A stretch of 13,814 bases of DNA from an uncultured Porphyromonas sp. (GCA_900539765.1 UQDF01000053.1:1-13814); one strand, 5' to 3'. Shown: positions 1 to 7,708, numbered from the stretch's first letter. Translations and numbers: made by a program. The notes: generated from the sequence alone by a model not told the origin.

Positions 1-27
1 CCAGGGGTAGGTGCTTTTATACGCTTC

Positions 28-1221
28 GTGTTGCACTTACTACTGGAAATTGCGCTTTTCCTACTGAGCCTCGTGGCTCTCACGCTCGCCTTCACGGCGT
101 GCAACAAGAATCAGGACGAACCACAGTCCGAGACAGATGCTACTATCAGCGTCGCAGTTAAGTCAGCTGGCCTCAGAGCTTATGAGGATGGCGAGGGCAA
201 TGAGGACATGAAGGTCCAGAAGCTAGCCGTTATGGTTTACCAGGGTTCGGCTCAGGTTGCCTACAAGGAGGCTGCTGAGGCTGGATCTCTCGAGGTCAAG
301 GACATCGAGACGACAGCTGGTGCTAAGACACTCGTAGTCGTAGCTAACTTCGCTGACCAGAACCTCAAGGGTCTCTCTCTAGAAAAGGTTAAGGCTCTTA
401 CGCACACACTATCTGCAAAGGATCAAGATCCTACTCAGGGTACCTTCATGCTCACCGCAGAGCCTGTCTCCGTCGACCTCCAGAAGGGTAACAACTACTA
501 CGGCTACGCAGCTGGTGACGGCAATCGTATCTCTGTAAATGAGCCTATCGCACTCAAGCACATCCACGCTGGTATGGCTCTAACGAACCTTACGGTAAAG
601 TTCGCAGACTCTTACGCAACTCTCTATGGTGTCAAGTTTGACGAGGGTGAGCTGATCGGTCTCGTTGCTAAGGCTCAGTCTAACATCTTCGGTGAGTCTC
701 TAGTTAACACAGATGCTAACTACTTCTATGGTGTCAAGCTCTTTGGCAAGACTGACGGTAAGTACACCCCAGCAGAGGCTAACTACAAGGAGATGGCAGC
801 GCTCAAGATGGCTCTCACAGAGACAGGTGCACAGACAGGCAAGGGCTTCTATATCCTAGAGAACAAATCTGCAGATCACCCAACTATCCTTTGTGTCAAG
901 GGTATGCTCACACAGGCTGACGGATCAGACCTAACGGCTGATCAAGCCAAGCAGGCTGTAGAGGCTGGCTGGATCGTATCTGCTGAGGATCACTCTACCT
1001 ACTATCCTGTCCTAGTTAACTGGGTAAAGGATGGCTATGAGTACGAAGCTTCTCACACAGCTAAGAACGCTATCGAGCGCAACAACAAGTACGAGATCTC
1101 TCTCACGATCACTGGTCCTGGTACGAACTCACCTGAGGATCCAACACAGGAGAAGGCTAACCTCGATGTCAAGTGCGTCGTCACGCCTTGGAACATCGTT
1201 AAGCAAAACGTAGTCTGGTAA
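28..1221 (+). CDS. fimA: Major fimbrial subunit FimA (type V pilus fimbrillin, lipoprotein precursor)
   Basis: Structural subunit that polymerises into the long (FimA-type) fimbriae on the cell surface. Seen: hydrophobic signal peptide ending in a lipobox (FTAC, Cys25), then CNKNQDEP and a strand ATISVAVKS, which match the P. gingivalis FimA prepeptide. Arg50-Ala51 lies at the known FimA maturation site. A second domain begins near residue 175. Conserved blocks are HPTILCV (284-290), YYPVLVN (325-331), TGPGTNSPEDP (362-372) and a C-terminal strand with Pro387-Trp388, ending in Trp397. Length (397) is close to the roughly 380-390 of family members. From the family: the lipidated precursor is exported, Arg-gingipain-type cleavage removes the first strand, and the C-terminal strand fills the groove of the next subunit. 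The start is uncertain: GTG at 28 is used, but the frame stays open to base 1 and no ATG lies near the expected start, so the true start may be outside the window. A hairpin follows the stop. Confidence 0.93.
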   Translation: MLHLLLEIALFLLSLVALTLAFTACNKNQDEPQSETDATISVAVKSAGLRAYEDGEGNEDMKVQKLAVMVYQGSAQVAYKEAAEAGSLEVKDIETTAGAKTLVVVANFADQNLKGLSLEKVKALTHTLSAKDQDPTQGTFMLTAEPVSVDLQKGNNYYGYAAGDGNRISVNEPIALKHIHAGMALTNLTVKFADSYATLYGVKFDEGELIGLVAKAQSNIFGESLVNTDANYFYGVKLFGKTDGKYTPAEANYKEMAALKMALTETGAQTGKGFYILENKSADHPTILCVKGMLTQADGSDLTADQAKQAVEAGWIVSAEDHSTYYPVLVNWVKDGYEYEASHTAKNAIERNNKYEISLTITGPGTNSPEDPTQEKANLDVKCVVTPWNIVKQNVVW

Positions 1222-1233
1222 GACGCTCTTTAC

Positions 1234-1278
1234 AGACGCTTTAGAGCCACCCTTCTGGTGGTGGCTCTAGAGCCGTCT
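1234..1278 (+). terminator. Strong hairpin after fimA (partial terminator or 3'-end stabiliser)
   Basis: A perfect 10-bp stem (TAGAGCCACC at 1242-1251 with GGTGGCTCTA at 1260-1269) extends outward to 1234/1278 through one wobble pair and one bulged C. That gives about 18 pairs around an 8-base loop. It starts 13 bases after the fimA stop. There is no clean T-run after it (TCTCTATC), so full rho-independent termination is doubtful. It could end or stabilise most fimA mRNA and let a minority read into fimB-E, which would suit a major subunit needed in large excess. Confidence 0.6.
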
Positions 1279-1283
1279 CTATC

Positions 1284-1396
1284 ACAAGTAGGAGAGCCTG
1301 CGTCATACGCTTGCTCGGGCATCACTACTAACTTTATGACCCATTCATAGTCAGACAGATGATCTGATATCGATGACGGCAGCCTCTCCCACTTGT
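1284..1396. repeat. Long imperfect inverted repeat in the fimA-fimB spacer
   Basis: The left arm 1284-1306 pairs with the right arm 1373-1396: 21 base pairs with two mismatches (1290/1390 and 1297/1383) and one bulged G (1378). The arms enclose 66 bases with no open frame of note. The structure begins 6 bases after the fimA hairpin and ends 36 bases before the fimB start codon. It may be an RNA structure controlling read-through or fimB expression, or a decayed inverted-repeat element. No convincing flanking direct repeat is visible. Confidence 0.55.
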
Positions 1397-1432
1397 TACT
1401 CTTTACTTTAAGCACCCCATTGAGACACTAAT

Positions 1433-2380
1433 ATGAATATCGTACAGAGATGGATCAATAAGACAGCGACCACGGCGTGGATAGTGTCGATGATAGCCCT
1501 CTTGTCTGGCTGTATCGCAGAGAATATCGAAGATTGTCCCCAACCTTTCGAGCTGACCGTACGAGCTGTAGATATCTCCAACAAGGATATAACCTCTGAT
1601 GGGGATGTACAGAACGTGGTTCTCTTCACGTTTGACGAGTCTGGCAAGCGCCTTGACAAGATCATCCTCAACGCTGAGGAGGTCAAGGCCCGCAAACCTA
1701 TCCACATCGAGCACTATGGCCCTAAGTCCCTTACATTTGTTGCTTGGGGCAACGTAGCACCTGCTGATATGGCTCGTCTAGAGTCCGTACAGCGTATCGA
1801 GGATGTCCAGATGCCACTACAGCGTGCAGACGGCTTTGGACAGTACCCCACAGACTTATTTTCTGGCCGACTAGATCGTCAGCAGCAGTACGGCGTACTC
1901 GAGCTAGGCGAGCCAGCTACTATAGACATTTACCGACGCACCTGTCAGGTCAATGTGACAGTCCTAGGCTATGAGCAGTGGCTAGATCGCCAAGGGTACA
2001 AGAGACAAGCTTTTGACCCGACAGACTTCGCTGCAGCACAGATACTATTTGGCAAGTCACTGGACAACTACTCTATAGTTGACACATACAATGGTAATCC
2101 CACTACCTATCGTCTGACTGGATCGCTAGACAGCTCCACGGGCGACTATCACATAGCACCCTTCAGAGTCTATCCGCCTATCGACGGCAAGCCATTCCAG
2201 CTAGACTTCTACGTTGGCAACAACTGCTTGGAGAGCTTTACGAGAGACTCACGAGACACCCTCATGCTACCCGAGATAGGCAAGATGCTCAATATCCTCA
2301 TCGACATGCGATCTGGCAACATATCTGTGCAGATTGTTGTGACCCCGTGGAATATTGTTCACCAGTTTGTCATCTACTAA
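1433..2380 (+). CDS. fimB: Fimbrial anchor subunit FimB (FimB/Mfa2 family lipoprotein)
   Basis: Predicted outer-membrane anchor and length regulator of the FimA pilus. Seen: signal peptide with an ideal lipobox LLSGC (Cys27), then the family-typical CIAE...CP start (Cys35-Pro36), two beta-rich halves, and a C-terminal strand VVTPWNIV with Trp306, nearly the same as that of FimA. Length 315 fits FimB/Mfa2 (about 300-325). There is no Arg-Ala site in the linker after the first strand where FimA, FimC, FimD and FimE have one. The only nearby candidate, Arg44-Ala45, lies inside the first beta-strand. From the family: the anchor keeps its lipid and first strand and so ties the pilus to the membrane. 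ATG at 1433 is chosen because it gives a normal signal peptide. It is 211 bases from fimA, behind strong secondary structure. fimC follows after 31 bases. The name rests on gene order; Mfa2 is the paralogous alternative. Confidence 0.88.
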   Translation: MNIVQRWINKTATTAWIVSMIALLSGCIAENIEDCPQPFELTVRAVDISNKDITSDGDVQNVVLFTFDESGKRLDKIILNAEEVKARKPIHIEHYGPKSLTFVAWGNVAPADMARLESVQRIEDVQMPLQRADGFGQYPTDLFSGRLDRQQQYGVLELGEPATIDIYRRTCQVNVTVLGYEQWLDRQGYKRQAFDPTDFAAAQILFGKSLDNYSIVDTYNGNPTTYRLTGSLDSSTGDYHIAPFRVYPPIDGKPFQLDFYVGNNCLESFTRDSRDTLMLPEIGKMLNILIDMRSGNISVQIVVTPWNIVHQFVIY

Positions 2381-2411
2381 AGTCTCATTCACACGCAAAG
2401 TTTGAAATCCT

Positions 2412-3740
2412 ATGAAACTATATAGACCTATACTTACCACGCTGCTCGCACTATCGGCGCTCTTCTTGACAGCGCTGTCTGGGTGTAAGCGCAGTGATCT
2501 GAGAGAGACTTTAGAGCCGGCCACCGTACAGCTCTCTATCCCGACGATGACTCTACGCGGGGAGCAGCTCCTCGTAGAGGACCTACCCGTGCAGACGATC
2601 CGTATCCTAGTCTTCAATCAGACTGGAGGAGCTCTAGACGTGCAGCAGAGCTTTACCACTCCGACCGATCTCAGCGACTGGCTACGCGTAGAGGCTCACG
2701 AAGGAGCTAAGGATATCTACGTCATTGCCAACGAGAGCTCTGCTATGAGCGACGCACTCAATAAAATCGTTTTCAAGCAAGACCTGCTCCGTATGGCTAT
2801 CCCTGATGTAGATTCCAACGGCACTAGCGCTGACCGCATCGTCTTAGTAGGTAAGAGCGAGAGCACCATCACTCTCACGAAAAATCAGACTACCCGGACC
2901 GAGGTCGCACTCATCCGCTCGAGAGCTAAGATCACCCTCGACTTGAATCTAGAGACGAAGGCTGGTGACGATATCATCATCTATAGCGCATCGATCGATC
3001 GTTTGCCTCAGACTAGTATGCTCTTTACGCCAGATCCTTACCGCCTAGGCGACACATGGATCTACACCAAAGAAGAGAGAGTGGTGCCACGAAATCACGA
3101 AACGACACCTTACATCCTCGACAAGACGCTCTACACCTACGAGAATATCGGTAGTGCGAAGGACACAGTAGATCGTGCGCCTAGACTGGTCATCGAGGCT
3201 CTTTATAACGGAGTCCCCACCACCTATACCGCCTATATCAATGATGCGACGAGTGATGCCGATCATCACTACGCACTGCATCGCAACTGCCACTACCAGC
3301 TGACTGGTACGATCACCAAGATTGGAGAGCATAATGCACTCGTGCTAACTACAAAAGTTATGCCATGGGATGTCGAGGAGAGTGAGAAGAAGCTCGAGAT
3401 ACCTAAGATCGTAAGCATCAAACCTACTCCTAAGGAGACCTACTACGTGACCGATACGGAGGTTGCTGAGTTCAAGGTCAAGATAAGCTCCAGCACCGAC
3501 CCCTCTAAGTGGCGTGCCACACTGACCAATGCACTCGACTTCAAGTTTGACATTACAGGTGACGCCGTACGAGAGGGTCTAGCCGACGGCACTAAGGAGT
3601 ACATCGTTCGGGTGATCGCTACCAAGCCCGCAGGCGCTAACCTACGCACCACGCAGCTACTCTTCACCTCGGAGTATCTCGACCTAGAGGGAGCCGATAT
3701 GCCTGAGGAGGGTATCACGATCTGTCAGAATCCTGCTTAG
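2412..3740 (+). CDS. fimC: Fimbrial accessory subunit FimC-like lipoprotein
   Basis: Minor component of the FimA-type pilus, thought to sit at or near the tip with FimD and FimE. Seen: signal peptide with lipobox LSGC (Cys25), first strand VQLSIPTMTL, candidate processing site Arg49-Gly50, and a fimbrillin-type core to about residue 325. The core closes with the strand VMPWDVEES (Trp319), the equivalent of the FimA C-terminal strand. An extra beta-rich domain of about 115 residues follows (roughly 328-442) and ends in CQNPA. Length 442 agrees with P. gingivalis FimC (about 450). In place of a free donor strand at its end it has this extra domain, so it probably accepts a strand but does not donate one in the FimA manner. 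It lies 31 bases after fimB and 25 before fimD. The third domain has no function I can name. Mfa3 is the paralogous alternative. Confidence 0.8.
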   Translation: MKLYRPILTTLLALSALFLTALSGCKRSDLRETLEPATVQLSIPTMTLRGEQLLVEDLPVQTIRILVFNQTGGALDVQQSFTTPTDLSDWLRVEAHEGAKDIYVIANESSAMSDALNKIVFKQDLLRMAIPDVDSNGTSADRIVLVGKSESTITLTKNQTTRTEVALIRSRAKITLDLNLETKAGDDIIIYSASIDRLPQTSMLFTPDPYRLGDTWIYTKEERVVPRNHETTPYILDKTLYTYENIGSAKDTVDRAPRLVIEALYNGVPTTYTAYINDATSDADHHYALHRNCHYQLTGTITKIGEHNALVLTTKVMPWDVEESEKKLEIPKIVSIKPTPKETYYVTDTEVAEFKVKISSSTDPSKWRATLTNALDFKFDITGDAVREGLADGTKEYIVRVIATKPAGANLRTTQLLFTSEYLDLEGADMPEEGITICQNPA

Positions 3741-3765
3741 CAAACCATTAGAAGCATCATAGATT

Positions 3766-5784
3766 ATGAATAGACTTATAGATATATCTACCCGTTTGGT
3801 CGGGTATGCCTTGATACTGCTGATGGTATCAGGATGTATAGCGGAGAGACCCGTGGCATGTCCTGATGACGTCTCCTCAGCGCAGCTATCACTACGACTA
3901 GCCGTGCAGGAGATCCGCTCACTACGTGCTACAACAGAAGACGGGGTTGATGCGCTCAATGAGAACAAGATCGAGAGCCTCCAGATCCTCTTTTACAAGG
4001 GAGGGGCGCTCTACTGGTCAGTCTCACCCGAACCCTCTGACGATGGCAACTACAGCATCCCCATCCCAGAGGATGAGCAGAGAGGTTTCGATGGCACTTC
4101 TATGTACAACATCTACGTCGTGACCAATATGGTCTTCACGGCGCCACAGCAAGAGAGCGACCTAGCTAAGATCGCTGTCACCGAGTCAGTAGCAGACAAG
4201 CCTAACGCTAAGTTTGTCATGCAGGGCAAGACCTCTAAGAAGATTGACTTAGGAAGTGCTGAGGGCAAGCAGCTCGGAGAGGTCGCACTACGTCGTGTAG
4301 CCAGCAAGCTACGCATCACGCCCACAGTAGATATCAAAGAATATGCAGTGACTGGCGAGATACAGATCAAGCTTGTCGGAGCTATAGATCGTGGCTACCT
4401 TCTAGCTGAGGGAGTAGCTGAAGGAGCTGCCGCTATCAACTACGGCTATCGAGCTACTCAGGATAAGCAACCACAGCTCTTCTACTCCTACTATAATAAG
4501 TGGAGCAGCGACAATCAGGCGCCTTACTACCTCTTCACTGTACCACTCAAGAAGGAGGGCGAGACGACAGCAGTCAACAACTACTACCGTGTAGCGCTCA
4601 CAGCTGAGGGGTCACACTTCACCGCCAATAAGCTCTACGACCTCAAGCTCGGCATCCATAAGCTCGGCTCTACAACTCCCGAAGAGCCTGTGGCGATCAC
4701 TGGGACGCTCTCTATCCTCGATTGGACAACGCTTGAGAATGAGTATAACCTACCCGACGCCAACTACCTAGAGGTGTCTGAGAGAGAGGCACATATGTTC
4801 AACATTACTGACTACACCATCTCTTACCAGACCTCTAAGAAGCCTGTCAAGGCTCAGATCCTAGAGGCTAGCTTCAGCTATGTCAATGGAGCTACGGGTA
4901 AGCCAGTGACAGAGAAAATCCTCACCTCTAGTGATCAGTATCCGAAGGTTACGGTCGATAATGCAAGTAATCAGATCAAGATCGTGTCCAATCTACCGAT
5001 CAACAATATCCCCAAGAAGATTCGCATTAAGGTCAGCAATGGTGTCGCAGGACTAGACAAGGAGGTGACCGTCTACCAGTACCCCTCGCTCTTTATCACT
5101 AATACGGAGGGTAGGGAGTCTTCGCTAAGCCCTAACGGAAATTTGGCAGATGGTCTGAACAACAAGTCGATCTACCGTATCACCGTACAGAATCCATCCG
5201 AAGATATGATCCTAGGCTTCCCACCGAGAGAGAGTACAGACTTCTGGCCAGGATCCTGGACTGGTCGTCGCTGGAAGCTAACTGAAGGAAATAAGATCTC
5301 TAAGCTTACCACGAAGCGTGATGCTGAGACCGCTCGGATGGTTTCTCCCAGCTTTGAGCTTGCCTCTCAGCTTGGAGCTACCGAGCCTTATCCCTACCTA
5401 GAGTATGGTTGGACTGGAAATGGTTGGACATGGACTCAAACTGACAAGATCATAATTGATAAGGAGACTGCTCTGTGCAACTGTGCGACCTATACAGAGA
5501 CGCGCGAAGTCAATGGCAAGAAGGTGATCCTCGATGACTGGCGACTGCCGACGGAGGCTGAGATCAAACTGATAGACCGGTTACAGCATGACCCCAATAG
5601 TGCTGTCAAAAGCATTATGACGGGTGCATACTATTGGGATGCTCGAAACCAAAATGGAGCTACAAAAATGAGTAAGCCAAGACCTGGTTCCTCAAGCACT
5701 TCAACTGAAGCTAACACCCGTTGCGTACGCGATGTTAAGGATCCCACGATTCTGTCTCATATACCATACAGATTAGACCGATAG
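3766..5784 (+). CDS. fimD: Fimbrial tip subunit FimD-like lipoprotein with C-terminal lectin-like domain
   Basis: Likely tip component and best adhesin candidate of the locus. Seen: signal peptide with lipobox VSGC (Cys24), then CIAE...CP (Cys32-Pro33) as in FimB. Arg54-Ala55 is a candidate processing site, followed by a fimbrillin core to about 325 closing on SILDW (Trp320). An Ig- or BACON-like stretch (about 335-450) ends in VTVYQYPSLFI. The C-terminal domain (about 470-660) has two W-T-G-x-x-W motifs (498-503, 549-554), CNCATY (571-576), DWRLPTEAE (591-599), YYWDA (622-626) and RCVRDV (652-657). The last three resemble DUF1566/FISUMP proteins, whose fold is C-type-lectin-like. Length 672 matches FimD (about 670). 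The ligand is unknown. In P. gingivalis FimD assembles with FimC and FimE. It lies 25 bases after fimC and 6 before fimE. The domain assignment is by motif only. Confidence 0.78.
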   Translation: MNRLIDISTRLVGYALILLMVSGCIAERPVACPDDVSSAQLSLRLAVQEIRSLRATTEDGVDALNENKIESLQILFYKGGALYWSVSPEPSDDGNYSIPIPEDEQRGFDGTSMYNIYVVTNMVFTAPQQESDLAKIAVTESVADKPNAKFVMQGKTSKKIDLGSAEGKQLGEVALRRVASKLRITPTVDIKEYAVTGEIQIKLVGAIDRGYLLAEGVAEGAAAINYGYRATQDKQPQLFYSYYNKWSSDNQAPYYLFTVPLKKEGETTAVNNYYRVALTAEGSHFTANKLYDLKLGIHKLGSTTPEEPVAITGTLSILDWTTLENEYNLPDANYLEVSEREAHMFNITDYTISYQTSKKPVKAQILEASFSYVNGATGKPVTEKILTSSDQYPKVTVDNASNQIKIVSNLPINNIPKKIRIKVSNGVAGLDKEVTVYQYPSLFITNTEGRESSLSPNGNLADGLNNKSIYRITVQNPSEDMILGFPPRESTDFWPGSWTGRRWKLTEGNKISKLTTKRDAETARMVSPSFELASQLGATEPYPYLEYGWTGNGWTWTQTDKIIIDKETALCNCATYTETREVNGKKVILDDWRLPTEAEIKLIDRLQHDPNSAVKSIMTGAYYWDARNQNGATKMSKPRPGSSSTSTEANTRCVRDVKDPTILSHIPYRLDR

Positions 5785-5790
5785 AATGTT

Positions 5791-7557
5791 ATGACTAGAA
5801 CGAAGATATTTCTATACCCCCTCCTGCTACTAGCCTTTATGGCACTGACTGGATGCCAGCAGGAGCAGCGTACAGCCCCCGTAGATCAGGATGGCGAGCG
5901 GGTCTCTGTATCCTTCTCGGTAGATGTACCTAACTATGCCCCTATGCGCGCTGTAGACCAAAAGGGCATCGATGAGAACAAGATTGACCGACTAGAGCTA
6001 CTGGTCTTCAACAAGGAGGGACTGATGGCGGACTACGCCCTTGCGACCAACCTAACCAAGGCTGGCGATGGCAAGTACACTTTCAGCGCCCAGCTGAAAC
6101 CACAGACAGATTCGTGTGTCATTCACTTTGTGGCTAACCGCAACTACGGTGGTAGCGATGCAGCCCGACAGTACCTAGGTCGTAAAGAGAGCGATGTACT
6201 CCTCTCAGAGCTAGTGACTATGGAGCAGGTTGTTGCAGCTAAAACCATCCCTATGTGGGCTCGCAAAGGTTACTCCGAGGTAAAGGAGGATAGCAACTTA
6301 GGCGAGATTGCGGTTCTACGCTCTATGGCTAAGTTTACGCTGAACAACCTAGCCCCCGAGCTCTCCGAGGTCTCCTACACCCTCTGCAATAGTTATGACT
6401 GCGGTACGGTGGCTCCCTTCAAGCGCGCTGCGCTTCCAGACCTAAATGCAGCCTTTAGCGTAGACAATCGTGTGCCGACCGTGCCGAGAGAGAGCTTCCT
6501 AGCCAATGGGGATGATGGACTCGGCTGGTACTCAAATACTCCTGTCTACGGCTTCGAGCGCAAGAACAAGACAGCCAACCCGATCTCTTGTCTCGTCATA
6601 CGTGCTAAGTATAAGAATGCAGCAGAGTACTCTTACTACAAGCTTGACTTCGTCAAGAGCTCCAATCGTCTAGAGCGTTACGACCTAATCCGCAACTACT
6701 GGTACAAGATGACGATCAAGGAGGCCCTAGCGCCAGGCGCTGCCTCATTGGAGGATGCTTTGGCAGGTCCAGCGGTCAATAACCTGGCGCTCTCTGAGGA
6801 GCTGCAGGCCTATCCCTCGTACTCCGACGGTAAGGGACGACTAGAGGTCGAGGCGACCAACTATATTATGACGCATGGAGAGACGACGCTCACCTTTAAG
6901 GCAAACTACTACCCAGAGGGGGAGACCCAACCAAACAATAGCAACCTGCGGATCGTTGGCGTGCGCAATGCTACCGACCACAACGCTATAAATAGTAAGG
7001 ATGATGTCAGTCTCAATAAGAGTACAGGAGAGATTACAGCAACGCTTCAGACGTCGTCTGGCGAGAGACGTATCTCCGATATTATCGTGGGCGTCGAAGG
7101 TGATGAGGACTTGATGCGCATCGTGCGTGTAGAGGTGAGAGACGCTTACAAGTATGCATCCTTTAAGGTGAATGGTTTCTCTACAGAAAGTAATGCTGTA
7201 GAAGTAAGTGTGGCTCCATCAGAGCAGGGCAGTAGGCTCACTTTCGAGATTGTCATCCCCAAAGACTTCAGCACATACAAGCTACCTATGCGACTGCGCT
7301 TCTTTACGGAGCACTTCTATCCCGATGCGAGCGCTGCGCTATCTGACGGTATGGGTAAGTTTGCCTTCGGTCTCGCCAAGAATGGCGACAAACCAGAGGG
7401 TCGCCCATGCTACACGACGATCATCACCAAGCTGCCAGCTGATCGGACGCTCAGGTGCACCTTCCTCTCTAACAAGAGCGACTGCTCCGAGACCATCGAG
7501 GTGGTCTCTGTCGAGAATTTCTTTGACACACAGAGTGTCACTGTCAAAGCCAACTAA
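5791..7557 (+). CDS. fimE: Fimbrial accessory subunit FimE-like lipoprotein
   Basis: Last gene of the pilus operon. In P. gingivalis FimE is needed for FimC and FimD to join the fimbria. Seen: signal peptide with lipobox LTGC (Cys22), first strand RVSVSFSVDV, candidate processing site Arg53-Ala54, and a fimbrillin-like core to about residue 330. Two further beta-rich segments follow (about 345-450 and 455-588), with no family I can name. The core does not end in the Pro-Trp or Asp-Trp strand seen in the other four subunits; an Ala/Gly-rich linker is found there. Length 588 is near FimE (about 550). ATG at 5791 is used because the ATG at 5786 meets a stop after two codons. It is 6 bases after fimD, so translational coupling is likely. 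An intrinsic terminator starts 39 bases after the stop. Identity rests mainly on gene order, size and shared architecture. Confidence 0.72.
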   Translation: MTRTKIFLYPLLLLAFMALTGCQQEQRTAPVDQDGERVSVSFSVDVPNYAPMRAVDQKGIDENKIDRLELLVFNKEGLMADYALATNLTKAGDGKYTFSAQLKPQTDSCVIHFVANRNYGGSDAARQYLGRKESDVLLSELVTMEQVVAAKTIPMWARKGYSEVKEDSNLGEIAVLRSMAKFTLNNLAPELSEVSYTLCNSYDCGTVAPFKRAALPDLNAAFSVDNRVPTVPRESFLANGDDGLGWYSNTPVYGFERKNKTANPISCLVIRAKYKNAAEYSYYKLDFVKSSNRLERYDLIRNYWYKMTIKEALAPGAASLEDALAGPAVNNLALSEELQAYPSYSDGKGRLEVEATNYIMTHGETTLTFKANYYPEGETQPNNSNLRIVGVRNATDHNAINSKDDVSLNKSTGEITATLQTSSGERRISDIIVGVEGDEDLMRIVRVEVRDAYKYASFKVNGFSTESNAVEVSVAPSEQGSRLTFEIVIPKDFSTYKLPMRLRFFTEHFYPDASAALSDGMGKFAFGLAKNGDKPEGRPCYTTIITKLPADRTLRCTFLSNKSDCSETIEVVSVENFFDTQSVTVKAN

Positions 7558-7596
7558 GTATCTTAAGAGGGGGGCTCTACGACTTGGTTGAGCTAG

Positions 7597-7645
7597 TGGG
7601 GCTGTTACTCCTTGTGGAGTGACAGCCTCATATCTTTTGTTTTTG
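7597..7645 (+). terminator. Rho-independent terminator of the fim operon
   Basis: A 15-bp stem (7597-7611 with 7616-7630, two wobble pairs) closes on a TTGT loop. It is followed by the T-rich stretch TATCTTTTGTTTTT. It sits 39 bases after the fimE stop in the right orientation. Confidence 0.88.
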
Positions 7646-7662
7646 CTGTCCGACAAAGGTAA

Positions 7663-7700
7663 AAAAGGTTCTAACCTCTCTTGTGAGGCTAGAACCTTTT
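7663..7700. terminator. Bidirectional terminator between convergent fimE and rlmN
   Basis: AAAAGGTTCTA (7663-7673) pairs perfectly with TAGAACCTTTT (7690-7700). An inner 4-bp stem continues past one mismatch to a 6-base loop. Reading + it ends in TTTT. Reading - it ends in six Ts (complement of 7661-7666), so it is also the best intrinsic terminator for the rlmN transcript, about 200 bases past the rlmN stop. Confidence 0.8.
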
Positions 7701-7708
7701 GTCGTAAT

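Noticed and set aside
1311..1336. TTG...TAACTTTA as a fimB promoter
   Set aside because: The -7 match is 7 of 8 and the spacing to the TTG (15 bases) is short for this phylum, so it is too weak to list.
1403..1714. Frames of 99 and 103 residues on the - strand opposite the start of fimB
   Set aside because: They are antisense to the conserved FimB signal peptide and first strands, with no family features.
28..5784. Naming the pilus genes mfa1-mfa5 (minor fimbriae)
   Set aside because: The major subunit matches FimA rather than Mfa1 from the lipobox (CNKNQDEP) to the C-terminus (TGPGTNSPEDP, TPW), and the lengths of the following genes fit FimB-FimE. No von Willebrand factor A-type Mfa5 is present.
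7208..7591. 127-residue frame on the + strand inside the end of fimE
   Set aside because: It is an out-of-frame shadow of fimE with Ser/Arg-rich composition and no independent start context.
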